Shown here: piece after piece, positions 28,305-38,746 of the stretch
Position numbering within the stretch: the first letter of the stretch is position 1
Layout: each line of letters opens with the position of its first letter
NCBI RefSeq assembly: GCF_000265205.3
Contig: NC_018000.1
Coordinates: forward strand, 6,047,001 to 6,111,000
Source: Sinorhizobium fredii USDA 257
GTDB taxonomy: Bacteria > Pseudomonadota > Alphaproteobacteria > Rhizobiales > Rhizobiaceae
Length of the DNA stretch: 64,000 nt
Direction of reading: 5' to 3'
Notes under the pieces: generated by a model
Told to the model about the DNA's origin: nothing
The model's database searches: none
What the model saw: the letters and a program-made list of their open reading frames with translations, nothing else
Made by a program: the position numbers and the translations under genes

Positions 28305-29696
28305 TTGGAGTTGACGGCCGGACGAACGGCGGAACAGCCGAAAGCCACGCGACTCGGCATTGCCGGCTGGATGCTGTTCGACTGGGCCGCGCAACCGTTC
28401 TTCACCGTCATCACCACCTTCATCTTCGCACCTTATTTCGTTTCCCGGCTAACGGCAGATCCCGACGCCGGGCAGGCGATCTGGGGCTACACGCTCACGG
28501 TTTCCGGCATCGTCATCGCGGTGCTTTCACCGGTGCTCGGCGCCGTTGCCGATGCGACCGGACCGCGCAAGCCGTGGATCGGCTTCTTCGCGATCATCCA
28601 GATCTTCGCGCTCGCCATGCTGTGGTTCGCGGTGCCGGATTCACCACTGATCTACCCCGCGATCTTCCTGGCGCTGGCAACGGTCGCGGCCGAGTTTTCG
28701 ATCGTCTTCAACGACTCGATGATGCCGCGTCTCGTCGGCGAGAAGGACGTGGGACGTATCTCCAACATCGCCTGGGGAATGGGCTATCTCGGCGGCATGA
28801 TCGTGCTGATCGGCGTCGTCGCCCTGCTTGCCGGGAATCCGGCTACCGGCAAGACGGCGCTGGGGCTGGATCCGCTCTTCGGGCTCGATCCGGCCAAGGG
28901 CGAAGACGCGCGCATCACCGGCCCGATCTCGGCGCTCTGGTACCTAGTCTTCATTCTGCCGATGTTCCTTTTCACCCCCGATGCGGGCAAGGCGACGACA
29001 TCCCTCAGGGAGGCGACGGAGCGGGGTCTGACGGAACTCAGAGGCACGCTCGGCGAGCTCAAGGAGAGGGCGGGGATCTTCCGCTTCCTGATCGCCCGCA
29101 TGATCTTCCAGGATGGCGTCAATGGCTTGCTGGCGCTCGGCGGCACCTTCGCCGCCGGCATGTTCGGCTGGCAGACGATGGAACTCGGCCTCTACGGCAT
29201 CATCCTGAACGTCGTCGCGATCGGCGGCTGCCTCTATGCGAGCCGGCTCGACACGCGGCTCGGCTCGAAAGCCATCGTGGTCGCCAGTCTCGTCTGCCTG
29301 ACGATCGCGACACTCGGCATCGTTTCGACGGGTCCCGGCTTCACCCTGTTCGGACTTATCCCCCTGCCGAGCGTGGATTCGGGCGGACTTTTCGGCACGG
29401 CCGCCGAGAAGGCCTACATTCTCTACGGCCTCCTGGTCGGCATCGCCTTCGGCCCGGTCCAGGCCTCCTCGCGGTCCTATCTCGCCCGCAGCGTCGCGGC
29501 CGACGAGGCCGGGCGCTATTTCGGGCTCTACGCGCTGTCCGGCCGCGCCACCTCGTTCCTGGCGCCCGCCTCGGTGGCCACCATCACGGTGATGACCGGT
29601 TCGGCCCGGATCGGCATGATGGCGCTGGTCGCCTTTCTGGCCGTCGGGCTCGTCATCCTGCTGCGCACGCCCTACCCGGCCCATCGGCCGGCATAA
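28305..29696 (+). CDS. MFS transporter, UMF1 (Atg22-like) family
   Basis: Inner-membrane protein of 463 residues with about twelve hydrophobic segments. The N-terminal GWMLFDWAAQPFFTVITTFIFAPYF is the hallmark of the UMF1/Atg22-type branch of the major facilitator superfamily, and SRSYLARSV near 390 is another family feature. The only reasonable start is TTG at 28305 with GGGAGGGG six bases upstream; the next in-frame ATG falls inside TM1. Role unknown; Atg22 in yeast exports amino acids, but bacterial members are uncharacterised. A mosaic repeat ends just before the start and a palindromic element follows the stop. Confidence 0.87.
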   Translation: MELTAGRTAEQPKATRLGIAGWMLFDWAAQPFFTVITTFIFAPYFVSRLTADPDAGQAIWGYTLTVSGIVIAVLSPVLGAVADATGPRKPWIGFFAIIQIFALAMLWFAVPDSPLIYPAIFLALATVAAEFSIVFNDSMMPRLVGEKDVGRISNIAWGMGYLGGMIVLIGVVALLAGNPATGKTALGLDPLFGLDPAKGEDARITGPISALWYLVFILPMFLFTPDAGKATTSLREATERGLTELRGTLGELKERAGIFRFLIARMIFQDGVNGLLALGGTFAAGMFGWQTMELGLYGIILNVVAIGGCLYASRLDTRLGSKAIVVASLVCLTIATLGIVSTGPGFTLFGLIPLPSVDSGGLFGTAAEKAYILYGLLVGIAFGPVQASSRSYLARSVAADEAGRYFGLYALSGRATSFLAPASVATITVMTGSARIGMMALVAFLAVGLVILLRTPYPAHRPA

Positions 29697-29778
29697 AGAA
29701 CCCGCGGCGCGGCGGAGTTTGCCTTGTGAAAGCTGAAGAGCGACAAGGTCAGCGGTTTCCGCCCGCATCCGTCTCAGT

Positions 29779-29901
29779 CGTCATCCTCGGGCTTGATCCG
29801 AGATCCACTCACGAGCCGGCAAAAGGCGCCGCTCGTTGAAATCTGCTCCGCGTCCCGGTGAAGCTTGCGTCTGGATCCTCGGGTCAAGCCCGAGGATGAC
29901 G
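29779..29901. repeat. 123-bp intergenic element with ~29-bp terminal inverted repeats
   Basis: Left arm CGTCATCCTCGGGCTTGATC... (29779-29807) and right arm ...GATCCTCGGGTCAAGCCCGA GGATGACG (29872-29901) are inverted copies with only two or three differences. The 64-bp interior has no frame. Nearly identical arms in a non-coding element are the appearance of a short mobile palindromic (MITE-like) repeat; I see no other copy here. Confidence 0.65.
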
Positions 29902-29935
29902 AAGGAGCAGACGCAGATCACCGCAAAACCCTCGC

Positions 29936-31546
29936 TCAGTGGCGGAAATGCCGCATGCCGGTAAAGACCATGGCGACATTGTGCTCGTTGGCTGCGGCGA
30001 TAACCTCTTCGTCGCGCATCGAGCCGCCCGGCTGGATGACGGCGGTGGCGCCGGCGGCGATCGCCGACAGGAGACCGTCGGCGAAGGGCAGGAAGGCTTC
30101 CGAGGCGACCGCCGAACCGCGTGTCAGCGGCGCAGCAAGGCCAAGCGCCTTGGCCGCTTCCTCGGCTTTGATAGCGGCAATGCGGGCTGAATCGACGCGG
30201 CTCATCTGACCGGCGCCGATGCCGGCCGTCTGGCCGTCCTTCGCATAGACGACGGCGTTCGACTTGACGTGCTTCGCCACCTTGAAGGCGAACTTCATGT
30301 CCTCGAGCTCCTGCGCCGTCGGCGCGCGTTTGGTGACCACCTTGAGTTTCAGATCCTCGACCATGCCGTTGTCACGGGTCTGGACGAGCAGGCCGCCGGC
30401 GACGGTCTTGGCGGTCAGCCCCGGCGTACGCGGATCCGGCAGGCCGCCGGCCGCCAGCAGCCGGAGGTTCGGCTTGCGGGCGATGATCGCTTTGGCCTCG
30501 TCGCTGACCGACGGCGCGATGATGACTTCGGTGAACAGCTTGACGATCTCTTCGGCCGTCTCCGCATCGAGCGGCTGGTTGAGGGCGATGATACCGCCGA
30601 AGGCCGAGGTGGAATCGCAGGCGAGCGCGCGGCGATAAGCTTCGGCGAGCGACGGCGCGGTGGCGACGCCGCAGGGGTTGGCGTGCTTGATGATCGCACA
30701 GGCCGGCGCCTTCTCCGGCAGGAACTCGGCTACCAGTTCGAAGGCTGCGTCCGTATCGTTGATGTTGTTGTAGGAAAGCTGCTTGCCCTGCAGCAGCGCC
30801 GCGGTCGCGACCCCCGGCCGCTGCTCGCCGGTCACGTAGAAGGCCGCCTTCTGATGCGGGTTCTCGCCGTAGCGCATCTCCTCCTTGAGCACGCCGCCGA
30901 TCACCCGATGGCGCGGCATGGGCGTATCGAGCGCCTCGGCGAACCAGTTGGAGATCGCCGCATCGTAGGCCGCGGTGCGGGCATAGGCCTTGGCCGCCAT
31001 TTTCTGGCGGAAGGCGTAGCGCGTCGTGCCGTTGGCGATTTCGTCCAGCAGCCCGGAATAATCGGCCGGATCGGTAACGATCGTCACATAGGCGTGATTC
31101 TTGGCCGATGCGCGGATCATCGCCGGTCCGCCGATGTCGATATTCTCGACCGTCGTCGGATAGTCGCCGCCCTGGGCGCGGACCTCCTCGAACGGATAAA
31201 GGTTGATGACGGCGAGATCGATGGCAGTAATGCCGTGCTCGTCCATCGCCGCTTTGTGGTCCGAATCGTCGCGAATGGCGAGCAGGCCGCCATGCACGCC
31301 GGGATGGAGGGTCTTGACGCGGCCGTCCATGACTTCGGGAAACTTGGTCAATTCGGAAACGTCACTGACGGGAAGCCCGGCCGCCGCCAGCGCCTTGTGT
31401 GTGCCGCCGGTCGAGACCAGCCGAATCCCCTTCGCGTCGAGAGCGCGGGCGAGCTCGACGATGCCCGCCTTGTCGGACACGGAGAGAAGGGCGGTTTGGA
31501 TCCGGACTTCGTCCGGTGCCGGAATTTTCTTGGAGGCGACAGCCAT
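29936..31546 (-). CDS. purH: Bifunctional AICAR formyltransferase / IMP cyclohydrolase
   Basis: Last two steps of purine synthesis: formylates AICAR with 10-formyl-THF and closes the ring to IMP. 536 residues, normal length. N-terminal MGS-like cyclohydrolase domain (roughly residues 10-150) begins [18 protein letters not shown] with the SGGT/TSGT-type loop STGGTHKAL; the formyltransferase domain follows, with catalytic KHANPCG near residue 270. ATG at 31546 has AGGAG eight bases upstream; a TTG one codon earlier is not needed. Downstream of the heparinase-like and rsmB genes on the same strand. Confidence 0.97.
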   Translation of the reverse strand: MAVASKKIPAPDEVRIQTALLSVSDKAGIVELARALDAKGIRLVSTGGTHKALAAAGLPVSDVSELTKFPEVMDGRVKTLHPGVHGGLLAIRDDSDHKAAMDEHGITAIDLAVINLYPFEEVRAQGGDYPTTVENIDIGGPAMIRASAKNHAYVTIVTDPADYSGLLDEIANGTTRYAFRQKMAAKAYARTAAYDAAISNWFAEALDTPMPRHRVIGGVLKEEMRYGENPHQKAAFYVTGEQRPGVATAALLQGKQLSYNNINDTDAAFELVAEFLPEKAPACAIIKHANPCGVATAPSLAEAYRRALACDSTSAFGGIIALNQPLDAETAEEIVKLFTEVIIAPSVSDEAKAIIARKPNLRLLAAGGLPDPRTPGLTAKTVAGGLLVQTRDNGMVEDLKLKVVTKRAPTAQELEDMKFAFKVAKHVKSNAVVYAKDGQTAGIGAGQMSRVDSARIAAIKAEEAAKALGLAAPLTRGSAVASEAFLPFADGLLSAIAAGATAVIQPGGSMRDEEVIAAANEHNVAMVFTGMRHFRH

Positions 31547-31684
31547 CAACCATGCTCCTTTGGCAGCGCCGGACGCTTGGAAAGAGGGTGCCGGCGATTG
31601 GGATGGCTGCCCGTTAGCACAGCTTGCCGACGGAAGGAACCGTTGCAGCCGCAGGCGGGGAAAATAGGTCCTTTGTGCCCCCGT

Positions 31685-33370
31685 CTAACCCTCGCGGGTC
31701 AGCGTCCACTGGATTTCCGGCTGCGTCCCGACCGCGAAGGTGACCGTGATCTGCGAAGAAGCGCGGACGCCGGAGGGGTCGGCAAAGAAGACGTCTTCCT
31801 CGATCGCCAGGTCTCCGTCCCGGCAGGCAAAAAGCCAGGCCTCGCCGTCCGGCGCACTCAGATAGATCTCGCCCACGCTGCTCTGGCGCAGCCCGATTGC
31901 CGGATGAATGTGAAAGCGGGCGACGGCGATAGCGGCATCGGACGGCTCCGGATCGCTTCCGTCTTCGCGGGCGAGCCGATCACGTCCGCGGATCAGCCGG
32001 CCGCCGTTCAGAAGACCGATATCGCGCTCGTGGATGAGCCCGAAGGCGCCGAGATAACCATTATGACTCGCCCTGACGGATTCGATGCGGCCGGGCTCGT
32101 CGCTTCGCTCCGATTCGACCCGCGACACGCCGCTGACCATGAGCGGACCGAGAAAGTGCGATTGCGAAAAGCGTGAGGAGGAGGTGTCGTTCACCGTCAC
32201 CGTCGAGTGCGCGGCAGTGGCGCGGGCCATTTGCCGGAATCGTTCGCCGGCAAACTTCGGCGCGCCGGAATTGATGATGAGACGGTTTCGCCCCGAAGAC
32301 ATCTCGAAGGAGAGGCAGCCGGCATGGGCGCTGCGCGACAGATCGACCGACAGCGGACGGCCCGTGTCGACGATCGCGACGGTCTCGCCGAGCGCCAGCC
32401 GCTCGAAACTGATATGCGGAAGCGACCGGAACGGCTCGCCCGCCGTTTCGTCGTAACGCAGCACCGATGCAAGCTCGTGTGCCGGCACCGAGCTGGCGCC
32501 GTTGAAGAGCGCCAGCTCCCCGCTCTGGTGCCGAAAGAAGCGCAAGGCCGGGTACATCCGGTCGATGCCGGAAATCAGCCGCGACGGCACGTCGTGACCG
32601 AGATTGACATAGGTCTGCCTGAGCGGCAGCAGGTCGAGCAGCAGTTCGAGACCGGCGCGCGGGTTGCGCGAGAAATGACCGCCGTCGGGCAGGATCTGCC
32701 GGTCGAGCTCGAGATCCAGACTGCGCGCGGCCCTGCGCAGTGCCGAAGAAGAGACGGGCATCGACACGGAAGCCATCGCCAACGCTATGCGAACCCTGAG
32801 CCGCGCCTCCCCGTCCGGGACGGTTTCGGCGATGTGGCGGAGATAGCGGATTTGAAAGGCGAGGCTTTTCAGGAAGCGGCGATAGAAACCGTGCTCGGCA
32901 TTGCGTAACACCACCGGCGAATGCGACAGCCAGACGATGACGCGCTGCGCGATCACATCGGCGTCCCAGGCAATGCCGCCGATAGTGCGACCATGCGTGC
33001 CCATCCAGTCGTCGAAGATCTGACGCAGCCTAATGAAGCCGGCTTCATCGCGGACCGCACGCATGTGGCGCAGCCAGTCGAAGGCGTGGAGCCGATTGGC
33101 AAATTCGTGCGACGGCAGGTCGATCTCGAAGGGCGATTCACCCTCTGTGTCGAGCACGCGGCCGGCCAGCGGGTAGCGGCCCTGAAGAATTTCCTCCGCC
33201 ACAAAAGGATCGATGGCTCTGAGATCCGTGGGCGCGACGATGAGCCGGTCCGGCGTCGATCCGGAAAAACGCAGCGCCGACAGGCGGCCGAGCGAAAGCC
33301 GGCGCGCAAATCGGCGCCAACCTTCGCGCAGATACAGGTAAAGCAGCCTTCGTTTACCGGTAAACAGCAT
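31685..33370 (-). CDS. Heparinase II/III-family protein
   Basis: 561 residues from ATG 33370 (an in-frame TTG at 33412 would add 14). Contains the C-terminal heparinase II/III beta-sandwich region (GETVAIVDTGRPLS..., HSTVTVNDTSSSRF near 390-400) after an alpha-helical N-terminal half with many arginines and aromatic residues. Family members are polysaccharide lyases, but no signal peptide or membrane anchor is visible, so the substrate is obscure and the activity unproven. It sits between rsmB and purH on one strand, so its neighbours give housekeeping context only. Confidence 0.85.
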   Translation of the reverse strand: MLFTGKRRLLYLYLREGWRRFARRLSLGRLSALRFSGSTPDRLIVAPTDLRAIDPFVAEEILQGRYPLAGRVLDTEGESPFEIDLPSHEFANRLHAFDWLRHMRAVRDEAGFIRLRQIFDDWMGTHGRTIGGIAWDADVIAQRVIVWLSHSPVVLRNAEHGFYRRFLKSLAFQIRYLRHIAETVPDGEARLRVRIALAMASVSMPVSSSALRRAARSLDLELDRQILPDGGHFSRNPRAGLELLLDLLPLRQTYVNLGHDVPSRLISGIDRMYPALRFFRHQSGELALFNGASSVPAHELASVLRYDETAGEPFRSLPHISFERLALGETVAIVDTGRPLSVDLSRSAHAGCLSFEMSSGRNRLIINSGAPKFAGERFRQMARATAAHSTVTVNDTSSSRFSQSHFLGPLMVSGVSRVESERSDEPGRIESVRASHNGYLGAFGLIHERDIGLLNGGRLIRGRDRLAREDGSDPEPSDAAIAVARFHIHPAIGLRQSSVGEIYLSAPDGEAWLFACRDGDLAIEEDVFFADPSGVRASSQITVTFAVGTQPEIQWTLTREG

Positions 33371-33549
33371 CGGCGCCTGCAGGTTTGTTGATTGCCGCAA
33401 CGGGACCTTCAAAGCGCTTGAGCAGAATCGCTTTCATGGCCGGAACCGTGCCGGAAGGATGATTAAATTTCTATCAATCTGGCCACCATTGATAGGCGGG
33501 CGGTCCGAAAGCGTCAATTGTCGCGGCGAGACAGCCTGTTGACGAGGCT

Positions 33550-34965
33550 CTAGCCCTCGGCGCGGCGAAGCACCGCCGCATAGAAACCGTCAAGCCCGCT
33601 GGAAAAGGGCGCGGCAAGCGGCAGCATCGCCGGCGTCGTGCGGAACTCGCCAACAGCCGTGATCGCCGCTTCGAACCCGGGCCAGTCGGACGCGGCAATC
33701 GGAACGCGCTCGCAAAGTCCCTCGTCAAGGACACGCGCTACGACGTCTTCCCCTTCTCGCGGGTCCAGCGAACAGTTGGAGAAGACCACGATGCCACCCG
33801 GCTTGACGACGCTCAGCGCATGGCGCAGCAGCCGCTCCTGAAGCTGGGCAAGCTTTTCGACGTCTTCCGGTCCCTTCGTCCACAGCACATCCGGGTGACG
33901 CCGCGTCGTGCCTGTCGAAGAGCAGGGGGCATCGAGCAGCGCGGCGTCGAAGAGCTCATCCGGACGGAAGTCCGCCATGTCGGTCTCTTTCGTCCGGGCC
34001 TCGAGGCCGAGCCGCTCAAGATTGCCCTTGAGCCGCCGCAGCCGGCTGGAGGACTGGTCCAGCGCCGTCACATTCGCCCCGGCAAGAATAAGCTGGGCCG
34101 TCTTGCCGCCCGGCGCCGCGCAGAGATCGACCACCGTTTTGCCGGAAAGATCGCCAAAAAGGCGCGCTGGTATAGAGGCGGCGGCGTCCTGCACCCACCA
34201 GGCCCCTTCCGCAAAGCCCGGCAAGGACGGGATCGCACCGGAAAAATCACCGAGCCGAACGGAGCCGGTCGGCAGGACCGTGCCGCCGAGGCGTTCGGCC
34301 CACAAGGCTGGGTCGGACTTCACCGTGAGGTCGATCGCGGCGGGAACGAGCTGCGCTTCCGAAATGCCTTCCGCCTGGGCGCGGCCGTAATGGGCGACGA
34401 GCCGGTCATGGAACCAGACCGGAATGGCGGGCACCGACCGCACCTTCTCGAGGATCGTCTCCTTCTCGCGCGAAAGCCGCCTGAGAACGGCGTTGACGAG
34501 ACTGGCAAAGCGGCGATTGCGCGGATCCGACTGCGCCTGCTCGACCGCAAGGTCGACGGCGGAATGATCCGGAATGTCGAGATAGAGGATCTGTGCGGCG
34601 GCAACCGTCAGCACGTGCTCCAACGCCCGTGCGCCCTCGGGCAGCGGCGTCTGCAGCAGCGAATCGATCGCGGCGCGGATTCGCGGCAGGTGGCGGAGCG
34701 CCGAATTGAGGATGGCGCGCACCAGCGCGCGATCCGCATCATTGAGTTCGCGATAGGCGGGATTGCCGTGCTCCTGGTCGAGCATGCCGTCGAGCGACGT
34801 CCTGCGGTCGATCACCGCCGCCAGGATCTTGGCGGCGGTCTGGCGGCTCCTCAGCCCGGGCTTGGCCTCGACGCCGGCCGCGCCAGAGCGTTGCCCAGCC
34901 GACTGGGAAGGCTTGTTTCTGCGCACTCGTTTCGGATCTGAATCGTTCTTCGTTTTTTCGGACAT
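33550..34965 (-). CDS. rsmB: RsmB/NOP2-family 16S rRNA m5C methyltransferase
   Basis: 471 residues. N-terminal NusB-like RNA-binding domain (about residues 40-165; AAKILAAVIDRRTSLD) and C-terminal SAM-dependent methyltransferase domain. SAM motif VVDLCAAPGGKTAQL near 285-300; the two cysteines of the RsmB mechanism are in DAPCSSTGTTRRHPDVLW and FSNCSLDPREGED. Methylates a cytosine in 16S rRNA. ATG overlaps the TGA of htpX by one base (TGATG), so translation is coupled. Confidence 0.92.
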   Translation of the reverse strand: MSEKTKNDSDPKRVRRNKPSQSAGQRSGAAGVEAKPGLRSRQTAAKILAAVIDRRTSLDGMLDQEHGNPAYRELNDADRALVRAILNSALRHLPRIRAAIDSLLQTPLPEGARALEHVLTVAAAQILYLDIPDHSAVDLAVEQAQSDPRNRRFASLVNAVLRRLSREKETILEKVRSVPAIPVWFHDRLVAHYGRAQAEGISEAQLVPAAIDLTVKSDPALWAERLGGTVLPTGSVRLGDFSGAIPSLPGFAEGAWWVQDAAASIPARLFGDLSGKTVVDLCAAPGGKTAQLILAGANVTALDQSSSRLRRLKGNLERLGLEARTKETDMADFRPDELFDAALLDAPCSSTGTTRRHPDVLWTKGPEDVEKLAQLQERLLRHALSVVKPGGIVVFSNCSLDPREGEDVVARVLDEGLCERVPIAASDWPGFEAAITAVGEFRTTPAMLPLAAPFSSGLDGFYAAVLRRAEG

Positions 34966-35924
34966 CAGGACCAGGGGCCTTTCGGCGGTTCGGAACCACC
35001 GCGACCCCAGCCGGTTCTCGGGACAGAGCGCGATTTGCGCACCGCATTATCAGGCCGAACCCCTGGCGTCGAGCCCGCCGACATCTCGCCAGCCATCCGC
35101 TCGAGCGCGGCAACGCGGTTTTCGGTATTCGGATGGGTCGAAAAGAGGTTGTCCATGCGCTCGCCCGAGAGCGGATTGATGATGAACATGTGCGCCGTCG
35201 CCGGATTGCGCTCGGCATCATAGTTCGGAATCGCATGGGCCGCGCCGGCGATCTTGCGGAGCGCCGAGGCGAGGGAGAGCGGATTGCCGCAGATCTCCGC
35301 GCCGCGCCGGTCGGCGGAATATTCACGGGTGCGGCTGATCGCCATTTGCACCAGCATGGCCGCGAGCGGAGCGACGATCATCGCGATCAGAACGCCGATG
35401 AAGCCGAGCGGATTGTTGTTTTCACGGTTGCCGCCGAAGAAAAAGGCGAAATTGCCGAGCATCGAAATGGCGCCGGCGAGCGTCGCGGTCAGCGTCATCG
35501 TCAGGGTGTCACGATACTGAATATGAGCGAGCTCATGCGCCATGACGCCGGCCACTTCCTCATAGGAGAGCGACTGCAGCAGACCGGTAGAGGCGGCGAC
35601 CGCCGCATTCTGAGGATTGCGGCCCGTCGCGAATGCGTTCGGCTGCGGACTGTCGATGACGTAGACGCGCGGCATCGGCAGGCCGGCATTCTGCGCCAGG
35701 TCGCGGACGATTCCGTAATATTCCGGGGCACTGCGTTCGTCGACTTCCTGGGCCCGATACATGCGCAGCACCAGGCGGTCGGAATTCCAATAGGAGAAGA
35801 AGTTCATGCCGGCGGCCATGACCAGGGCGATCATCATGCCGCCCCTGCCGCCGATGACATAGCCTACGGCCATGAACAGGACGGTCATGAAGGCAAGCAA
35901 CATTGCGGTGCGCACGAGATTCAT
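34965..35924 (-). CDS. htpX: Membrane zinc protease HtpX
   Basis: M48 metalloprotease of the inner membrane, 319 residues, involved in membrane-protein quality control. Two hydrophobic segments at the N-terminus (residues 7-42) and two in the middle (about 145-195). Zinc motif HELAH at 130-134, followed by the downstream glutamate region [12 protein letters not shown] near 205. Length and membrane pattern are normal. Coupled to rsmB by TGATG. A parS-like site lies about 90 bp upstream. Confidence 0.95.
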   Translation of the reverse strand: MNLVRTAMLLAFMTVLFMAVGYVIGGRGGMMIALVMAAGMNFFSYWNSDRLVLRMYRAQEVDERSAPEYYGIVRDLAQNAGLPMPRVYVIDSPQPNAFATGRNPQNAAVAASTGLLQSLSYEEVAGVMAHELAHIQYRDTLTMTLTATLAGAISMLGNFAFFFGGNRENNNPLGFIGVLIAMIVAPLAAMLVQMAISRTREYSADRRGAEICGNPLSLASALRKIAGAAHAIPNYDAERNPATAHMFIINPLSGERMDNLFSTHPNTENRVAALERMAGEMSAGSTPGVRPDNAVRKSRSVPRTGWGRGGSEPPKGPWS

Positions 35925-36012
35925 GAATCAAGCTCCTGGCATTCTCAAGTGGCTTCCCGTTCGGCGGCGAAGCGCAGCACCGACTCGGCTTGGCCTCTGA
36001 TCTCACTCCAAA

Positions 36013-36028
36013 CGTTTCACGTGAATCA
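36013..36028. other. parS-like site (htpX upstream)
   Basis: CGTTTCACGTGAATCA: two mismatches to TGTTTCACGTGAAACA, in the 133-bp divergent gap between htpX and the SDHAF4-like gene. Confidence 0.65.
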
Positions 36029-36057
36029 GGGTTCCCGCTTCGAAGGAAGCCACTTAT

Positions 36058-36312
36058 ATGATGGGGATAAAGGTCCCGCTCTTCAATATCGTCAGGAAAA
36101 CCAGCCGTCACATGCAGAACGACAATGACAATTCACCCGATCGTCCGAAGCGGCCGCTGACGCCGGCCGCGCTCCGCGCCCTCAAGGAGGCGGAGGAGAG
36201 ACGCCGCGCCGAGGAGCAGGCGGCGACGCCGGCGGAATTCGGCGGACGCGGCGGTCTCGATCCGGCCCGTTTTGGCGACTGGGAGATCAAGGGTCGGGCG
36301 GTCGACTTCTGA
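36058..36312 (+). CDS. DUF1674 / SDHAF4-like small protein
   Basis: 84 residues of charged, low-complexity N-terminus followed by the diagnostic C-terminal block GGLDPARFGDWEIKGRAVDF. This is the DUF1674 signature shared with mitochondrial succinate dehydrogenase assembly factor 4, which protects flavinylated SdhA before complex assembly. AAGGAAG eight bases upstream supports ATG 36058; ATG 36112 would give a 66-residue form. Far from any sdh gene here, so function is inferred from the domain. Divergent from htpX and preceded by a parS-like site. Confidence 0.83.
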   Translation: MMGIKVPLFNIVRKTSRHMQNDNDNSPDRPKRPLTPAALRALKEAEERRRAEEQAATPAEFGGRGGLDPARFGDWEIKGRAVDF

Positions 36313-36407
36313 GAAGCCTTTGCCAGGATGGCGCACCATCGTTTCGTCGGCGAATCGATGCTGGCCGAGGATCTCTGGACTGCACGATTCGCGTCCGCTG
36401 CATCGTC

Positions 36408-36457
36408 CCTTCTCCCCGCCTGCGGGGAGAAGGTGGCCGGCGGGCCGGATGAGGGGC
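36408..36457. repeat. RIME-type palindromic element (short copy)
   Basis: CCTTCTCCCCGCCTGCGGGGAGAAGG (stem of 11 bases with a short loop) followed by TGGCCGGCGGGCCGGATGAGGGGC. It shares the CTTCTCCCC...ATGAGGGGC modules with the other RIME copies. It lies between convergent gene ends (SDHAF4-like gene and acs). Confidence 0.8.
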
Positions 36458-36498
36458 CTTTCTAAGCGCCTTGCGCGGCCCGTTCCCCCAAGCTCACA

Positions 36499-38448
36499 TC
36501 AGCCGCGGTTCTGGCGGTTGGCGATCAGGTCGTCGACGACCGTCGGATCGGCGAGCGTCGACGTGTCGCCAAGCGACCCGAAATCGTCCTCGGCGATCTT
36601 GCGGAGAATCCGGCGCATGATCTTGCCGGAGCGCGTCTTCGGCAGGCCGGGAGCGAACTGGATTTTGTCCGGCGTGGCGATCGGCCCGATCTCCGAGCGG
36701 ACGTGCTTGACGAGCTCCTGGCGAAGCTCGTCGCTGCCAACCTCACCTGCCATCAGCGACACGTAGCAATAGATGCCTTGCCCCTTGATCGGGTGCGGAT
36801 AGCCGACAACCGCCGCTTCGGAAACGAGGTGGTGCGAAACGAGTGCCGATTCGACCTCCGCCGTGCCGAGACGGTGGCCGGAAACGTTCAAGACATCATC
36901 GACGCGGCCGGTGATCCAGTAATATCCGTCCTCGTCGCGGCGGCAGCCGTCGCCGGTAAAGTACTTGCCCTTGTATGTGGAGAAATAGGTCTGAATGAAG
37001 CGCTCGTGGTCGCCATAGACCGTGCGCATCTGACCAGGCCAGCTGTCGACGATGCAGAGATTGCCATCGGCCGCACCCTCGAGCACCTTGCCTTCATTGT
37101 CGACGATCTGCGGCTGGACGCCGAAGAAGGGGCGTGTCGCCGAACCCGCCTTGAGATCGGTCGCGCCGGGCAGGGGCGTGATCAGGATGCCGCCGGTTTC
37201 CGTCTGCCACCAGGTATCGACGATCGGGCAGCGCTCATCGCCGACGACATGGTAGTACCACTCCCAGGCTTCCGGATTGATCGGCTCGCCGACTGTTCCG
37301 AGCAGACGCAGCGAGGAGCGCGACGAGCGCTTGACGAAGTCGTCGCCCGCCCCCATCAGCGAGCGGATCGCGGTCGGCGCCGTGTAGAAGATGTTGACCT
37401 TGTGCTTGTCGACCACTTCCCAGAAACGGCCTGCATCCGGGAAGTTCGGCACGCCCTCGAACATCAGCGTCGTCGCGGCGTTGGCGAGGGGTCCGTAGAC
37501 GATATAGGAATGGCCCGTCACCCAGCCGACATCGGCGGTGCACCAGTAGATATCGCCGTCGTGGTAGTCGAACACATATTGATGTGTCATCGAAGCGTAG
37601 ACGAGATAGCCGCCGGTCGTGTGCAGAACGCCCTTCGGCTTGCCGGTCGAACCAGAAGTGTAGAGGATGAACAGCGGATCTTCGGCTTTCATCTTCTCCG
37701 GCGGACAATGCGGCTCGACCGTCGCGGTCTCCTGGTGGTACCAGAGATCGCGGCCCGATGCCCAGCCCACCTTGCCGCCGGTGCGGCGTACGACCAGCAC
37801 CTTGTCGACCCTCACATGCTGCCTGGCGGCGATATCGATCGCTTTGTCGGTGTTTTCCTTGAGCGGCACCGGCTTGCCGCCGCGCACCCCTTCATCGCAA
37901 GTGATCACGAAGGTGGATTCGCAGTCGATGATGCGACCGGCAAGCGCATCGGGCGAGAAGCCGCCGAAAACGACCGAGTGGATCGCGCCGACGCGAGCGC
38001 AGGCGAGCATCGCATAGGCCGCCTCCGGGATCATCGGCATGTAGATGGTGACACGATCACCCTTCTTGACGCCATGCTTCTTCAAGACGTTGGCAAGCCG
38101 GCAAACCCTGTCGTAAAGTTCATTATAGGTGATCTTCTTATCGAGATACGGGTTGTCCCCTTCCCAGATGATTGCGGTCTTGTCGCCATGCGTCTTCAAG
38201 TGACGGTCGATGCAATTATAGGAGACGTTGGTCAGCCCGTCCTCAAACCATTTGATCGAAACATCGCCCTCGAAGGAGGTATTCTTGACCTTGGAGTAGG
38301 GCTCGAACCATTCGATCCGCTTGCCGTGCTCGCCCCAGAACTTGTCCGGATCGGCAACGCTCTCTTTATACCATTTCAGATAGGTCTCGTTGTCGATGAG
38401 CGTGCGGTTCTTGGCCGCTTCCAGGACCGGGTGGGTCTTGACGTCCAT
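36499..38448 (-). CDS. acsA: Acetyl-CoA synthetase
   Basis: AMP-forming acetate:CoA ligase, 649 residues, the usual length. AMP-binding motif [11 protein letters not shown] near residue 270, TWWQTETGG near 415, and the C-terminal catalytic/acetylation lysine in [11 protein letters not shown] near 615. The N-terminus contains [18 protein letters not shown], typical of Acs. A second, PrpE-like ligase lies 2.5 kb downstream, so the two probably split acetate and propionate use. Divergent from trcR; a RIME element follows the stop. Confidence 0.96.
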   Translation of the reverse strand: MDVKTHPVLEAAKNRTLIDNETYLKWYKESVADPDKFWGEHGKRIEWFEPYSKVKNTSFEGDVSIKWFEDGLTNVSYNCIDRHLKTHGDKTAIIWEGDNPYLDKKITYNELYDRVCRLANVLKKHGVKKGDRVTIYMPMIPEAAYAMLACARVGAIHSVVFGGFSPDALAGRIIDCESTFVITCDEGVRGGKPVPLKENTDKAIDIAARQHVRVDKVLVVRRTGGKVGWASGRDLWYHQETATVEPHCPPEKMKAEDPLFILYTSGSTGKPKGVLHTTGGYLVYASMTHQYVFDYHDGDIYWCTADVGWVTGHSYIVYGPLANAATTLMFEGVPNFPDAGRFWEVVDKHKVNIFYTAPTAIRSLMGAGDDFVKRSSRSSLRLLGTVGEPINPEAWEWYYHVVGDERCPIVDTWWQTETGGILITPLPGATDLKAGSATRPFFGVQPQIVDNEGKVLEGAADGNLCIVDSWPGQMRTVYGDHERFIQTYFSTYKGKYFTGDGCRRDEDGYYWITGRVDDVLNVSGHRLGTAEVESALVSHHLVSEAAVVGYPHPIKGQGIYCYVSLMAGEVGSDELRQELVKHVRSEIGPIATPDKIQFAPGLPKTRSGKIMRRILRKIAEDDFGSLGDTSTLADPTVVDDLIANRQNRG

Positions 38449-38642
38449 ATTCTTCCTCCCTGTGCATTTCTGCCTGGATCACGATGATCGTGGGTCGAAT
38501 CGTCCCAGAACATCAACATGATCCATCCGAACATAGAGCGGGTGCGAACCGCTCTCAGCGGCACTCCCACCGCCGTTTTGACGATTCATAGCAGCTCAAA
38601 GCTTCGCCGCAATTAGACAAAAGCACATTCGGAAGTGAAGAA

Positions 38643-38671
38643 TTGCAATTTCGAGACAAGAACGATATAGA
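38643..38671 (+). promoter_or_regulatory. Candidate promoter of the TrcR-like gene
   Basis: TTGCAA (38643-38648) and TATAGA (38666-38671) with a 17-base spacer, about 75 bp upstream of the ATG. The match is moderate. Confidence 0.4.
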
Positions 38672-38746
38672 ACGCTCAATTCCCGGAAATGAGTGGTAGA
38701 CTCAACGGCCCGCGACACCGGCGCGGCGGACAAAAGGACTATATCC

